Shown: positions 55,212 to 64,000 of the stretch, piece by piece
Numbering within the stretch: the stretch's first letter is position 1
Layout of the letters: each line of letters starts with the position of its first letter
Source of the DNA: Cytospora piceicola
Lineage: Eukaryota > Ascomycota > Sordariomycetes > Diaporthales > Cytosporaceae
DNA: 64,000 bases
Assembly: GCA_023375675.1 (NCBI GenBank)
Contig: JALQBC010000032.1
Coordinates: 450,209-514,208, forward strand
Direction: 5' to 3'
Made by a program: the position numbers and the translations under genes
The notes under the pieces: generated by a model
The model's input: the letters and a program-made list of their open reading frames with translations, nothing else
Told to the model about the DNA's origin: nothing
The model's database searches: none

Positions 55212-56948
55212 TCACACCTCGTTACTCAGCACCACCAACCCCGCCGAAAACGCCCTCACCGCATCAGCAAGCCTCTGCGCCGTCCCCTCCTCGATGAAGA
55301 AGTGCCCAGCCGTAGAGACCTCGTGGGCCCGGAACCTGGAACGCGGCGCGGCCTGCAGCCTCGCCGCCCACTCGCGGAACCTCTTGACGCCCACAAAGAT
55401 GTCCGAGTCGCCGTATACGGCGAGCGTCGGGCTCTCTATCAGCTTCTGCCTCTCTGCCTTGGACTCCGCCGCGCCGGCGGGCGGTGGCGTCCCGTCCTTG
55501 CTCCTGTCCTTGTCCTTGCCCCTGGCCGGCCTGGGGAGCCTGCCGAGGATGCCGGACACCGCGGCCCCCAGGTTCAGCGTCATCAGGTTCGTGGCCCACC
55601 CCACGGGCGGGGAGATCAGTAGGTAGGCGGTCCTAAAGGGCACGAGACCTGCCACCGGGGGCAGAGTGTCTGGCTCCTTGTCTTCTTGCCCTTCTCCCTC
55701 TTTCACAGCAGCTGGGGCATCCCGTTCCCTCGACGCTGCTTTCCTCTTCAGGTAGGTATGTACCTGGTGGCTCTTCGCCCTCTTCATCAGCTCCGCCACG
55801 CCCGCGCATATCTTCTCCTCCGCGTCGATGGTAAAGCTCCTCCTTCCACCGTGGTCCTGGCTCCGCCTCTTGTCCTCGTCGCCCCCGACACGTATCCCGA
55901 AAGCCGCCCTCCTGTGTGATGCGGCACTGTCTGGCCGTAGCATGGCCTCCCGCGCGCTGCCCAGTATGGTGTTCTGCTGCTCCGCGAGGTGTTGCGCTCG
56001 CAGTCGGATGTCAGCCGCGGCAGACGCGGTCTTAGGGGCCGTGAAGTGCTGGAGTATCTCGCCGAGGGGCGGAAGAATCGTCGTGATCATCGCGCCGTAG
56101 GAGTACCCGCACGAGAGGAAGACAGGAGAGTCGAAGGGCTCTGTCGCGTCGCCCCCGACGGACGGCTGGCTGCCCGTGTTGGTCGGGGAAGACGGCACAT
56201 CGGCAGGACTCCCCGGGCGCGGCCGAAACGGGTCCAGATAGTGCACGTAGTGATGGACAAACCCCACAAAGCTCATGTAGTCGGCCCTCTCCGCCTTTGC
56301 CGTCCAGCTCGTCCGGCCGGCCGAGTTCCCCGCGCCCCTGAAGTTGAACGTGCCCACGAGGAAGCCCTGCCGCAGCAGCGCCGCGGACACGGCCCCGACG
56401 ACGGCGTCGTCGTAGGAGCCCCCCATGGGCGCGTACGGGTGCGCGACGACGGCGGCGTGCCTGCGCCAAGGGGGGGCCCGGGGGTTCGCGGCCAGGGGCT
56501 GCGGGTGGTAGATGCGGCACTCGAGGGTCGCGTCGTCGTGGATGCTGGGGATGGTGAAGGAGAGGGCGGGGTCCGGAAGCATGGCGCCCGGGGGCTGCTC
56601 AACCTGGGAGTTGATGAGGCTTGCGAGGTCGTGGCTGGCGATGCATTCCAGGGTCGTCTTTTTGGGGGTCGGTGGGCTTGTCATCAATGCGGGGGAGGGA
56701 GAGGAGGAGCGCACGGGGGCGTGCAATGTCCCTGTAGGATGAGAAGATGCCTGGATAATCGTAAAGAGCTCGGGCAGTGGGCGTAAAGAAAGTAAGTGTT
56801 TGTCGGTGAACTTCACCATCGACGCGTGTCGACGAGCAGTAACGGGAAGCCAAATCCCCGTTATTGAGGATTTGAAGTCAACCTTGCCGGCGGGGACGGA
56901 GGCAGGGGTCCTCACGGATCTGCTGTGGAGCCCGGGCCGTCTAACCAT
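55212..56948 (-). CDS. Alpha/beta-hydrolase-fold protein
   Basis: A single exon with ATG 56948 and stop at 55212, up to 578 aa. The catalytic set of an alpha/beta-hydrolase is visible: AAVVAHPYAPMGGSYDD (oxyanion-hole loop), FNFRGAGNSAGRTSW, nucleophile elbow SCGYSYGAM (GxSxG), the acid in LAVYGDSDIFVG and the base in VSTAGHFFIEEG near the C-terminus. A long charged insertion of about 150 residues (RRSQDHGGRRSF, KRKAASRERD) separates the elbow from the acid and probably forms a disordered lid or loop. The first 88 residues look weakly conserved and basic; the ATG at 56684 (MTSPPTPKKTTLE) is a credible alternative start. The substrate is unknown; similar fungal proteins are annotated only by fold. 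It is divergent from the EamA transporter. Confidence 0.88.
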   Translation of the reverse strand: MVRRPGLHSRSVRTPASVPAGKVDFKSSITGIWLPVTARRHASMVKFTDKHLLSLRPLPELFTIIQASSHPTGTLHAPVRSSSPSPALMTSPPTPKKTTLECIASHDLASLINSQVEQPPGAMLPDPALSFTIPSIHDDATLECRIYHPQPLAANPRAPPWRRHAAVVAHPYAPMGGSYDDAVVGAVSAALLRQGFLVGTFNFRGAGNSAGRTSWTAKAERADYMSFVGFVHHYVHYLDPFRPRPGSPADVPSSPTNTGSQPSVGGDATEPFDSPVFLSCGYSYGAMITTILPPLGEILQHFTAPKTASAAADIRLRAQHLAEQQNTILGSAREAMLRPDSAASHRRAAFGIRVGGDEDKRRSQDHGGRRSFTIDAEEKICAGVAELMKRAKSHQVHTYLKRKAASRERDAPAAVKEGEGQEDKEPDTLPPVAGLVPFRTAYLLISPPVGWATNLMTLNLGAAVSGILGRLPRPARGKDKDRSKDGTPPPAGAAESKAERQKLIESPTLAVYGDSDIFVGVKRFREWAARLQAAPRSRFRAHEVSTAGHFFIEEGTAQRLADAVRAFSAGLVVLSNEV

Positions 56949-57712
56949 GGCGGGGTACTTCTAGGACTGCTGTGGTACGGACACTGAACTGGCGGAGCAC
57001 AGAACATGCATGGGTACTAAATACCTAGGTATTTACAGTAAGTATCTATCAAAGACTTCAAGTATACCGAATACCTTGATTTTGTCTCACGAACGAGAAG
57101 CAGTCCCGGGTTTCACAGCCTCGGATATACGGATACCCTCCAATATTCCCCATGTCTCACGGTGCCTTTCCGAGCGCGACCAGATGGATCTCGAGATCTA
57201 CAGAAAAGAACCACCCATGCCTGCGGCTCCGAGATAAACCTTGGAAGCCAAGTAAACACACCAACTTCGACAACGACCAACATGCATCTCATGTCTCACC
57301 GCAGTACCATCTCCAAATCAGTACCAGCACATGAGATTCATGATTCTCAAGTAGGCCCTTCTCGACTCTCCAACATCTCCTTGCCGCCGCTAGCAGCTTC
57401 TGCTCGCCTGCGGAAACCGGCCTCGTCTTCGGGTATAAGAAAAAATTGGGTGGAGCCTCACAATGCCTGTCCAAAATTCAGATTTTTGTCACGAGGCACA
57501 TCCCGGGGCCGCAGAACAGGTGATATTTGCAGCACCTTTCATTTGTTATTCCCGCTGTTACATCTTGCCCCCCTGTCAGCAGTTTGACAGTGTTTATAGA
57601 TTAGAAATTATTTCTTTGCTGTTATTAATACTTGCTGTTCCGTCTTGGTCTGCCCGTTGGTCGTGTGATATCAAGGAAGACTCAGTCAGTCTCCCCGTTT
57701 ATAATACCGAAC
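56949..57712. promoter_or_regulatory. Divergent upstream region (alpha/beta-hydrolase / EamA transporter)
   Basis: The 764 bp between two divergent starts; it contains ATACCTAGGTATTT near 57,021 and no other recognised feature. Confidence 0.4.
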
Positions 57713-58993
57713 ATGGCACCGAATGGAGTCACCGCCAGCGTCTCTCACGTTGAAGACGATGAGATTCCTGTTACCTCCCGCAAGCAAAGTGTTTGGCGGT
57801 CGATATGGGAGAACAACCAGGGCGCCCTGCTGATCCTCCTGTCTGAGGTCTGTGGCTCCTCCATGGATGCCATTGCCCGCTTCCTACAGCAAGGTGGTGC
57901 CGGTTTCCATACTCTCCAGGTTTGTAGTTCTCTATCGCCCTTAATAAAACATATGTATTAACCTGGTTCCCAGATCATTGCTGCACGCATGGGCGTGACG
58001 TTTATACTTAGCTCCCTCTACATGTGGTGGAGAAACGTGCCATATTTCCCCCTCGGAAACCCCCAAGTGAGGGGGTGGCTTGTCCTGCGAGCATTATTCG
58101 GCTTCATGGGCCTCTTCACGCTGTACTGTAAGTTCACAGCCCGGACACAACACACATAGCCCGAGAACCCAACTCAAAATAGCGACCGGCTGGCTGACCG
58201 ACCTCCAGACTCCGTCCACTACCTCCCCCTGGCCGAGGCAACCGTCTTCCGGTTCCTCGTCCCCATCGTCACGGCATGGGCGTGCTCCGTCTTCCTCGGC
58301 CAGCCCTTCACCCGCAAGGAGCTCACCGCCGGCCTCGTGGCCCTGGTCGGCGTCGTCTTCATCGCCCACCCGGCGGCCATCTTCGGCCGCGCCGACGACA
58401 TCCACGCCTCCGCCTCCGCCGCCGCCGCGGGCGACCTGGACCAGGTGACCCCCGCGCAGCGCATGGTCGCCGTCGCCGTCGCCCTGGTCGGCATCTTCGG
58501 CGCCTCGGGCGCCTACACCACCATCCGCGTCATCGGCGACCGGGCGCACGCGCTCATGAGCGTCAACTACTTCGCCTTCGTCGCCACGGCCGGGTCCGCG
58601 GCCGCGCTCCTCGCCATCCCGGGCATCGGCTTCGTCGCGCCGCGCTCCCCGCGCGAGTGGGCCCTGCTCCTCCTCCTGGGGGTCCTGGGCTTCGTCCTGC
58701 AGTTCTTGCTGACCAAGGGCCTGACGCTGGACAAGAGCCCCAAGGCGACGTCGATGCTTTACACGCAGGTCATCTTCGCCCTGGCGTTCGACTGGGCTAT
58801 CTGGGGGGTTCTGCCCGGCGGGTGGAGTCTGTTCGGCGGTGGCATTGTCATCGCGAGTACGCTGTGGTCTGCGCTGCACAAGACGAAGGCTGCTAAGCCG
58901 AAGGAGGCCTCGAGGGCGGTCGACGAGGAGACGGCCCTGCTTGGGGCGCAGACTGAGGGTGTGGAGGAGACGAGGCGGGTGAGTAGTTCCTGA
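57713..58993 (+). CDS. DMT-superfamily EamA transporter
   Basis: An integral membrane drug/metabolite transporter resembling the uncharacterised yeast YMR253C/YPL264C type. Exons 57713-57919, 57974-58127 and 58209-58993 have introns of 54 and 81 nt that keep frame; 381 aa. A cytosolic N-terminus of about 35 residues is followed by ten hydrophobic helices in two EamA halves: NNQGALLILLSEVCGSSMDA, RMGVTFILSSLYMWWRNVPY, LVLRALFGFMGLFTLYYSVH, LPLAEATVFRFLVPIVTAWA, LTAGLVALVGVVFIAHP; then the second half (GIFGASGAYTTIRVIGDRAH to WSLFGGGIVIASTLWSALHK). The tail is cytosolic and charged. Intron 1 uses a GTTTGT donor. The substrate cannot be read; relatives may act at the vacuole or plasma membrane. 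Confidence 0.94.
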
Positions 58994-59287
58994 AAAGCCA
59001 ATCATGGTTGAGTGGTCATTGCTTGCCTGGCAGGCAGGGTCGGGTTGAAACTCGTTCATATTAGCATCAAAGCATATTTGGATAGCTGCATTTACATATT
59101 GCATCAACTATATACAATGAAAGTCCGCGCTGGCGGTGAACTTCGTTCTCACTCCGGCGGTAATCTTCGCCAGAGGAACGAAACTGAATAGGCAGCCTCG
59201 GGCACCAAGCATCACTCCTTACGACGCGGTCAACCAAGGAAGGGTCTCAACTGAAACCGCTGCCGTGACGACGTGAAGTCCAACGTC

Positions 59288-60022
59288 TTAGGCAGGGCCC
59301 TCCAGCACAACTGAATCGATGGTGCAAGTGCCCGTGGTGCCACTGACGAAAGCACTCGCGCCAGTGATGCTGTTTCTAGTAGCAGAGTTGTAGCTGGCCG
59401 GGCTGGATGTGCATCACGACGAGTCCGCGCTACCCTCCGCTACAGTAGTGACATCCTTAAAGGTAAGAGCGCCAAAGTCCCAACTGAGATCGTAGCTACA
59501 CAGGCAACCAGCATCATCATTACAGCCGCCAGAGTACCTATATACACATGATACAGGAAAAGAGTACTCATAGATCAATAGCAAAAAGCGCCTGATTAAA
59601 GCTCTTATCGCTCAGCGCAAACGTGTTCACGTGCGTCGTGCCCGTAGACCCATGAACCGTCGTCGTGGTCCAGTCCTCGTCGGTCCTCACGTTGCTGAAG
59701 GTGTCCGCCTCGCCCTCGTACGTGTGGAAGCCCCCGCCCCAGGCCAGCGACGGGTCGCTGCAGCACCAGCCACTGCCGAGGCCACCAGGTCCTTCTCGTG
59801 CCGTCCAGCACGTTCTGGTACACGCCCGAGCCGTCGGCGGGCTGCAGCCCCGGCCAGAGGTAGTAAGTAGCGGCGCCCGGGATCCCTGGGACCATCATGC
59901 TGCCCGAGAACGCGGTGAAGTGGGCCCCCGGGGCGGGGTAGTAGACGAGGAAGTACCACGATACGGCCGAGGCCGGTGAGGCGAGGAGGGTGAGGGTGAA
60001 GGTGGTTGACGGGGGACAACAT
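59288..60022 (-). pseudogene. Broken gene for a small secreted protein
   Basis: Coding remnants lie in order on the minus strand but in different frames. From ATG 60022 the start frame is shifted by one base against the hydrophobic stretch FTLTLLASPASAVSWYFLVY. The sequence then runs through YYLWPGLQPADGSGVYQNVL to about 59788, where the frame shifts again (59772-59788) to GSGWCCSDPSLAWGGGFHTY and on to NQALFAIDL, ending in TGA at 59568. Beyond a short intron-like stretch the theme continues (YSGGCNDDAGCLCSYDL, WDFGALTFKDVT) with an in-frame TGA at 59414-59416, and ends at VVLEGPA. Cys-rich secreted proteins of this style occur in filamentous fungi; the function is unknown. At least two frameshifts and one premature stop make it non-functional unless they are sequencing errors. 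It abuts the AT-rich tract. Confidence 0.6.
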
Positions 60023-60479
60023 CTTGCTGGGATGGAAAGTTCGAGTGGTTCCAAATCTGGCCCGACAAGATGCAAGGCAGATGTATATCGAAACAGGCGA
60101 CATGAGACCGGGATCAAGCTTGACTGTGACTTTATGAATAGCCTGGAACCCTCGACCCCGAATTTCCTATTCGAGCAGCGATGCCCCTGACTGGTCGCGG
60201 CGTTTCGTCTATCCACGACACGCGATGGGCTGGCTCCCGGAGCAAACAAGGGAGTGTCAATAGTAGCATTGGGACGGAAGTCTCTTCTGGAAGGTTTCTT
60301 TGGCACTAAAGGAACGTTGAATAGAGCTGGGGCGGCATGCAAAAGCGACAGCGGCTGACAGGACGGGAAACCGAAGTGTTCGGTGTAGGATGTTAAGTGC
60401 TTCTGGATGTGCGCGTAGTGATAACATTGAAGTCGAAGTCGGTTTTCTGATTGACGATCACTGCTAGAATGGGGCAGTT

Positions 60480-62033
60480 AATACTTTAATACTTTTTATT
60501 GTCGCAGAGGCGAGTGACCCTCACAAAGGACTAAAAGCTACCGGCCTCGCTGCGTTAAGGTTAATTAAGAGTAAGCCCGAAGGCCTATACTCTCGAACGA
60601 CCGTCGGCTATAGAAAGAAAAGCAGAGAGATAAAAAGGATAATGTTTAGGTACAATTACGTCGGGATAAGTATAGGTAATTAAGACGATCCAGAGCAGGG
60701 CATATCGAATAGAGCAACTTAACTACTATTATACACTATTTATAATAAGATTAAGAAGTTCCCTTATATAGACTATATTAGTAGTAAGCTCTATAATAAA
60801 GTAGGCCTAGATATACCTAAATATATAATATACCTTTTAAACGATACTCGAATCGTCTGCTATACGTATTATAAGCTCGTTATTATAGTGTTTTAAATAA
60901 TAATAAAAGAAATATAGCTATAAAAGGCTTTAATAGCTATAATAGCGCTTTTAAATAGATATAATATAATAAAATAGCGCTTACTATATACCTTTTAAAT
61001 ACTTCTTTTAAACTTATAAAAGCTCTCTTTCTTTTTACGTTATACCTTTTTATATTTTTTAAGCTAATAAAACTATATACGCGCGTGTGTATATATATAC
61101 ACGTATATATATAAAATACCGCTTTCTGCTTTTATTAAGATGCTTACGCTAGCTATAAAAAAGGTAAGTAGACCTTTTCCGAGCTTTTTTCTAGTTTAAA
61201 ACTAACTTTAAAAGTAAGGTAAGCCTGTTAAAAAAATTCCTTACTTTAACGGTTCTTTTTTTAAACGCTTTCTAAAGGAGTAGTAGGCTTAACGTAAGCT
61301 AGCTACTTATATATATATTACTTATTTTAGGTTTTTAAACGTTTTTCGTTAATTATTTTAAGTAACTTACCGTTTAGTTAGACAACGATAACGACGGCTT
61401 CGGCGTTTATTAAAATATTTTTTTACGTTAGTTACTTTCGCTTTACTTTTATTAGCCGTTCAACTAATACTTATTTCGATTAAGCTAACCTCGGTTGTTT
61501 TACTTATTACGTTCGGTATACCTTAAAGTATAAATATAAGTAGGTTTTTATACTTACCGCTTACGTTACTGCCGAACTTATTAAGCTTTTTAAAAAAGGT
61601 AGTATAACTTTTAAAGCTATATCTATAGTTTATTATTATATAAAAGTACTATTTAGTAAGGTTAATGTTATAACCTAGAGTTAAGGTATTAAAGAGGTTA
61701 TATAGTTAAGAAGTTATATATAACTTAAGTAGGGCTGGTATATCGGAATAGACGGAATCTTTATAAAAGAGTTCCGGCTAATTAAAGTAACTTATTAAAG
61801 TTAAGGTTACTGGGGAACGGCGGTAGGACCGCCTGCCGAGAAGGCCTTCCGTTAGGAAGGAACGGAAATTTAATAGCTATTTAGTTAGGTAGTTAGATAC
61901 GCCGCATAAGCTGTTCCGGATCCGATAGAGTAACGCCCTTCGGGCGTTACTCTATCGTCTCTTCCGCAGCCTTAAGCGGCGAAATATTTATTTATTTACT
62001 TTATAATTAACTATTTTTTAGCTAATTTATATA

Positions 62034-62034
<1 letters not shown>
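60480..62034. repeat. AT-rich RIP-like tract
   Basis: The composition changes abruptly here to AT-rich DNA dominated by TA, with CA and TG scarce by eye on both strands and no open frames of any length. This is the pattern left by repeat-induced point mutation of a duplicated element in Pezizomycotina. The original element cannot be identified. A less degraded GC-richer patch lies at about 61,810-61,985. Confidence 0.75.
61924..61956. repeat. 33-bp perfect palindrome (15-bp stem, TTC loop)
   Basis: GATAGAGTAACGCCC, TTC, GGGCGTTACTCTATC: the arms are exactly complementary. It sits in a GC-richer patch inside the AT-rich tract; about 80 bp upstream a second, shorter hairpin is possible (CCTTCC...GGAAGG). 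Confidence 0.9.
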
Positions 62035-62067
<33 letters not shown>

Positions 62068-62815
62068 AACTTAATTACTAACTTACTTACTTACCTACCT
62101 ACTTACTTACTTACTTACTTATTAACTTACTTACTTAATAACTAAGTAACTAACTTATTAGCTAAATTTTTAACTAACTTACTAGCTAACTTACTTACTT
62201 ACTTCCTTACTTACTTACTTACTTACCTACTTACTTACTTACTTATATACTTACTTACTTACTTACCTACTTACTTACTTACTTACATACTTACTTAATA
62301 GCTAATTTATTTACTAAGTTATTTACTAGCTAACTTACTAACTAACTTACTAACTAACGTATTAGCTAACTTATTAGCTAGCTTATATACTTACTTTCCT
62401 ACCTACTTACTTATTTACTTACTTAATAGCTTATTTATTTACTAAGTTATTTACTAGCTAACTTATTAACTAACTTAGTAGCTAACGTATTAGCTAACTT
62501 ATTAACTAACTTATTAGCTAACTTACTTACTTTTTTATCTACTTACTTACTTACCTACTTACTTACTTACTTATATACTTACTTACTTACTTACTTACTT
62601 CCTTACTTACTTACTTACTTACCTACTTACTTACCTATTTACCTACTTACCTACTTACCTACTTACCTACTTACCTACTTACCTACTTACCTACTTACTT
62701 AATAGCTAACTTACTAGCTAGCTTACGTACTTACTTACTTACTAACTTACTAGATAACTTACTAACTAACTTACTTACTTACCTACCTACTTACTTACTT
62801 ACCTACTTAGTTACC

Positions 62816-62859
<44 letters not shown>

Positions 62860-63430
62860 TACTTACTATTTAACTTACTTACTTATTTACTTTATAACTA
62901 ATAAACTAACTTACTTATTTCCTTACTTACTTAATAATTAAATAACTAAATTACTAGCTACTTTATTAACTACTTTATTAGCTAATTTACTAACTAACTT
63001 ACTAGCTAACTTACTAGCTAACTTACTTACTTACCTACCTACTTACTTACCTACTTACTTACTTACTTAATAGCTAACTTACTAAATAGCTTACTTACTT
63101 ACTTATCTACTTACTTACTTATTTACTTACGTAATAGCTAATTTACTTGCTAGTTAACTTACTAGCTAACTAACTTACTTACTTACTTACTTACTTAGTT
63201 ACTTATTTATTTATTTATTTAGTAGCTTAGTTATTAACTAACTAACTTATTTATTTACTTATTAACTAATTTACCTTTTAAATTTAATAGCTATTTTATA
63301 TACTTATTTATATACTTACTTATTAGCTAACGTATTTACTAATAAACTTATTAACTAGCTTACTAACTTACTTTACTTATTTATTTATTTACTAGCTTAT
63401 TTACTAACTAACTAACCTATTTATTAACTT
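62031..63430. repeat. (CTTA)n satellite with embedded TAGCTAAC/ACTAGCTA blocks
   Basis: Nearly 1.4 kb consists of CTTA tetranucleotide runs broken by degenerate TAGCTAAC, ACTAACT and ATTAACT words. A pure (ACCTACTT)n octamer block occurs at about 62,630-62,698. It carries no coding potential. Confidence 0.92.
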
Positions 63431-63535
63431 ATTATAGAAGATACGTTAGGGTATAGTGTTTTATTATGCTGTTTAGGTGTGTTACTTTCTAAAAGTAAAC
63501 TATCTAAAAGGCTTTATATAATCCCCGAGGTAACT

Positions 63536-63592
63536 AAGTATTCTGCTAGGCGGTAAGTATTCTGCTAGGCGGTAAGTATTCTGCTAAGCGGT
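63536..63592. repeat. 19-bp triplicate repeat and adjacent 11-bp duplicate
   Basis: AAGTATTCTGCTAGGCGGT occurs three times head-to-tail (63536-63554, 63555-63573, 63574-63592 with one change). It is followed at about 63,599-63,622 by two copies of TAGCCGGCAGG. This is a GC-richer island between satellite blocks. Confidence 0.92.
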
Positions 63593-63874
63593 TAGGTATA
63601 GCCGGCAGGCACGTAGCCGGCAGGTAATCTGTAAAGGGTTTAAACCTTATATACGCTGCTATACTTATTTATTTACTTACTTACTTTTAATAAAACTACT
63701 TTCTAATTTAGTTACTTACTTACTAACTAGCCTATTTAGTTACTTACTTACTTACTTAAAAATTAAATAACTAAACTACTAGCTACTTTACTAACTAGAT
63801 TACTAATTACTATACTAACTACTTTACTAGCTAATTTACTAGCTAAATTAGTAACTAACTTACTAGCTAACTTA

Positions 63875-64000
63875 GTTACCTATTTACCTACTTACCTACT
63901 TACCTACTTACCTACTTACCTACTTACCTACTTACCTACTTACCTACTTACCTACTTACCTACTTACCTACTTACCTACTTACCTACTTACCTACTTACC
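63875..64000. repeat. (ACCTACTT)n octamer satellite running off the window end
   Basis: Uninterrupted 8-bp units ACCTACTT reach the last base, so the array continues beyond the window. The unit is not the TTAGGG telomere repeat. Confidence 0.93.

Noticed and set aside
63875..64000. Chromosome end (telomere)
   Set aside because: The repeat unit is ACCTACTT and not the TTAGGG-type repeat; a satellite array is the safer call.
62031..64000. CRISPR-like array
   Set aside because: There are no unique spacers between constant repeats; it is simple-sequence satellite in a eukaryotic genome.

Overview
The window is nuclear DNA of a filamentous ascomycete (Pezizomycotina, most like a Sordariomycete). 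The evidence is: short GT-AG introns of about 54-119 nt with CTGAC/CTAAC-type branch sites; family content typical of these fungi (a SesB-type alpha/beta-hydrolase NACHT NLR, a PTH11/SAT4-like seven-helix membrane protein, Dal5-type and Fnx1-type MFS transporters, GH43 and GH18 proteins, a TGL4/5-type lipase); and an AT-rich right end with the look of repeat-induced point mutation (RIP). No bacterial operon signals, CRISPR arrays or rRNA were seen.

Layout. 1-12.3 kb: ordinary GC content, no gene I can support. 12.3-17.4 kb: a very large gene for a Q/N/P-rich tandem-repeat protein with an unrecognised about 900-residue core; a 98-base assembly gap lies inside the repeats. 18.7-31.5 kb: the densest part, with a Dal5-like MFS transporter (+), a small N-myristoylation-motif protein (+), a mitochondrial-targeted-looking SDR (-), a GH43 glycosidase (-) divergent from a GH18 CHID1-like secreted protein (+), and an Fnx1/Vba-like MFS transporter (-). 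32.4-33.0 kb: a candidate gene made of consecutive 18-24 nt microexons, each coding about one coiled-coil heptad. 34-43 kb: an unknown 297-aa protein, a PTH11-like membrane protein, a cytosolic SDR and a VOC-domain protein. 44.0-48.7 kb: a SesB hydrolase-NACHT NLR that also carries what looks like a degenerate, P-loop-less NACHT in front of the functional one. 49.8-52.5 kb: a patatin-type triacylglycerol lipase. 53.2-53.9 kb: a 625-bp element with 40-bp perfect terminal inverted repeats and a 5-bp direct flank repeat. 55.2-59.0 kb: an alpha/beta-hydrolase and a divergent EamA transporter. 59.3-60.0 kb: a broken secreted-protein gene. 60.5-64 kb: an AT-rich, RIP-like tract with a GC-rich 33-bp perfect palindrome and long (CTTA)n and (ACCTACTT)n satellites.

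How the genes fit together. There is no clear biosynthetic cluster. The glycosidases, MFS transporters and polyol-dehydrogenase-like SDR fit saprotrophic or plant-associated carbon use. The NLR belongs to the fungal non-self-recognition/cell-death repertoire. The AT-rich satellite end, the inverted-repeat element and the pseudogene indicate a repeat-affected, faster-evolving right flank. Exon boundaries were set by hand from reading frame, splice consensus and phase; all gene models lack transcript support.
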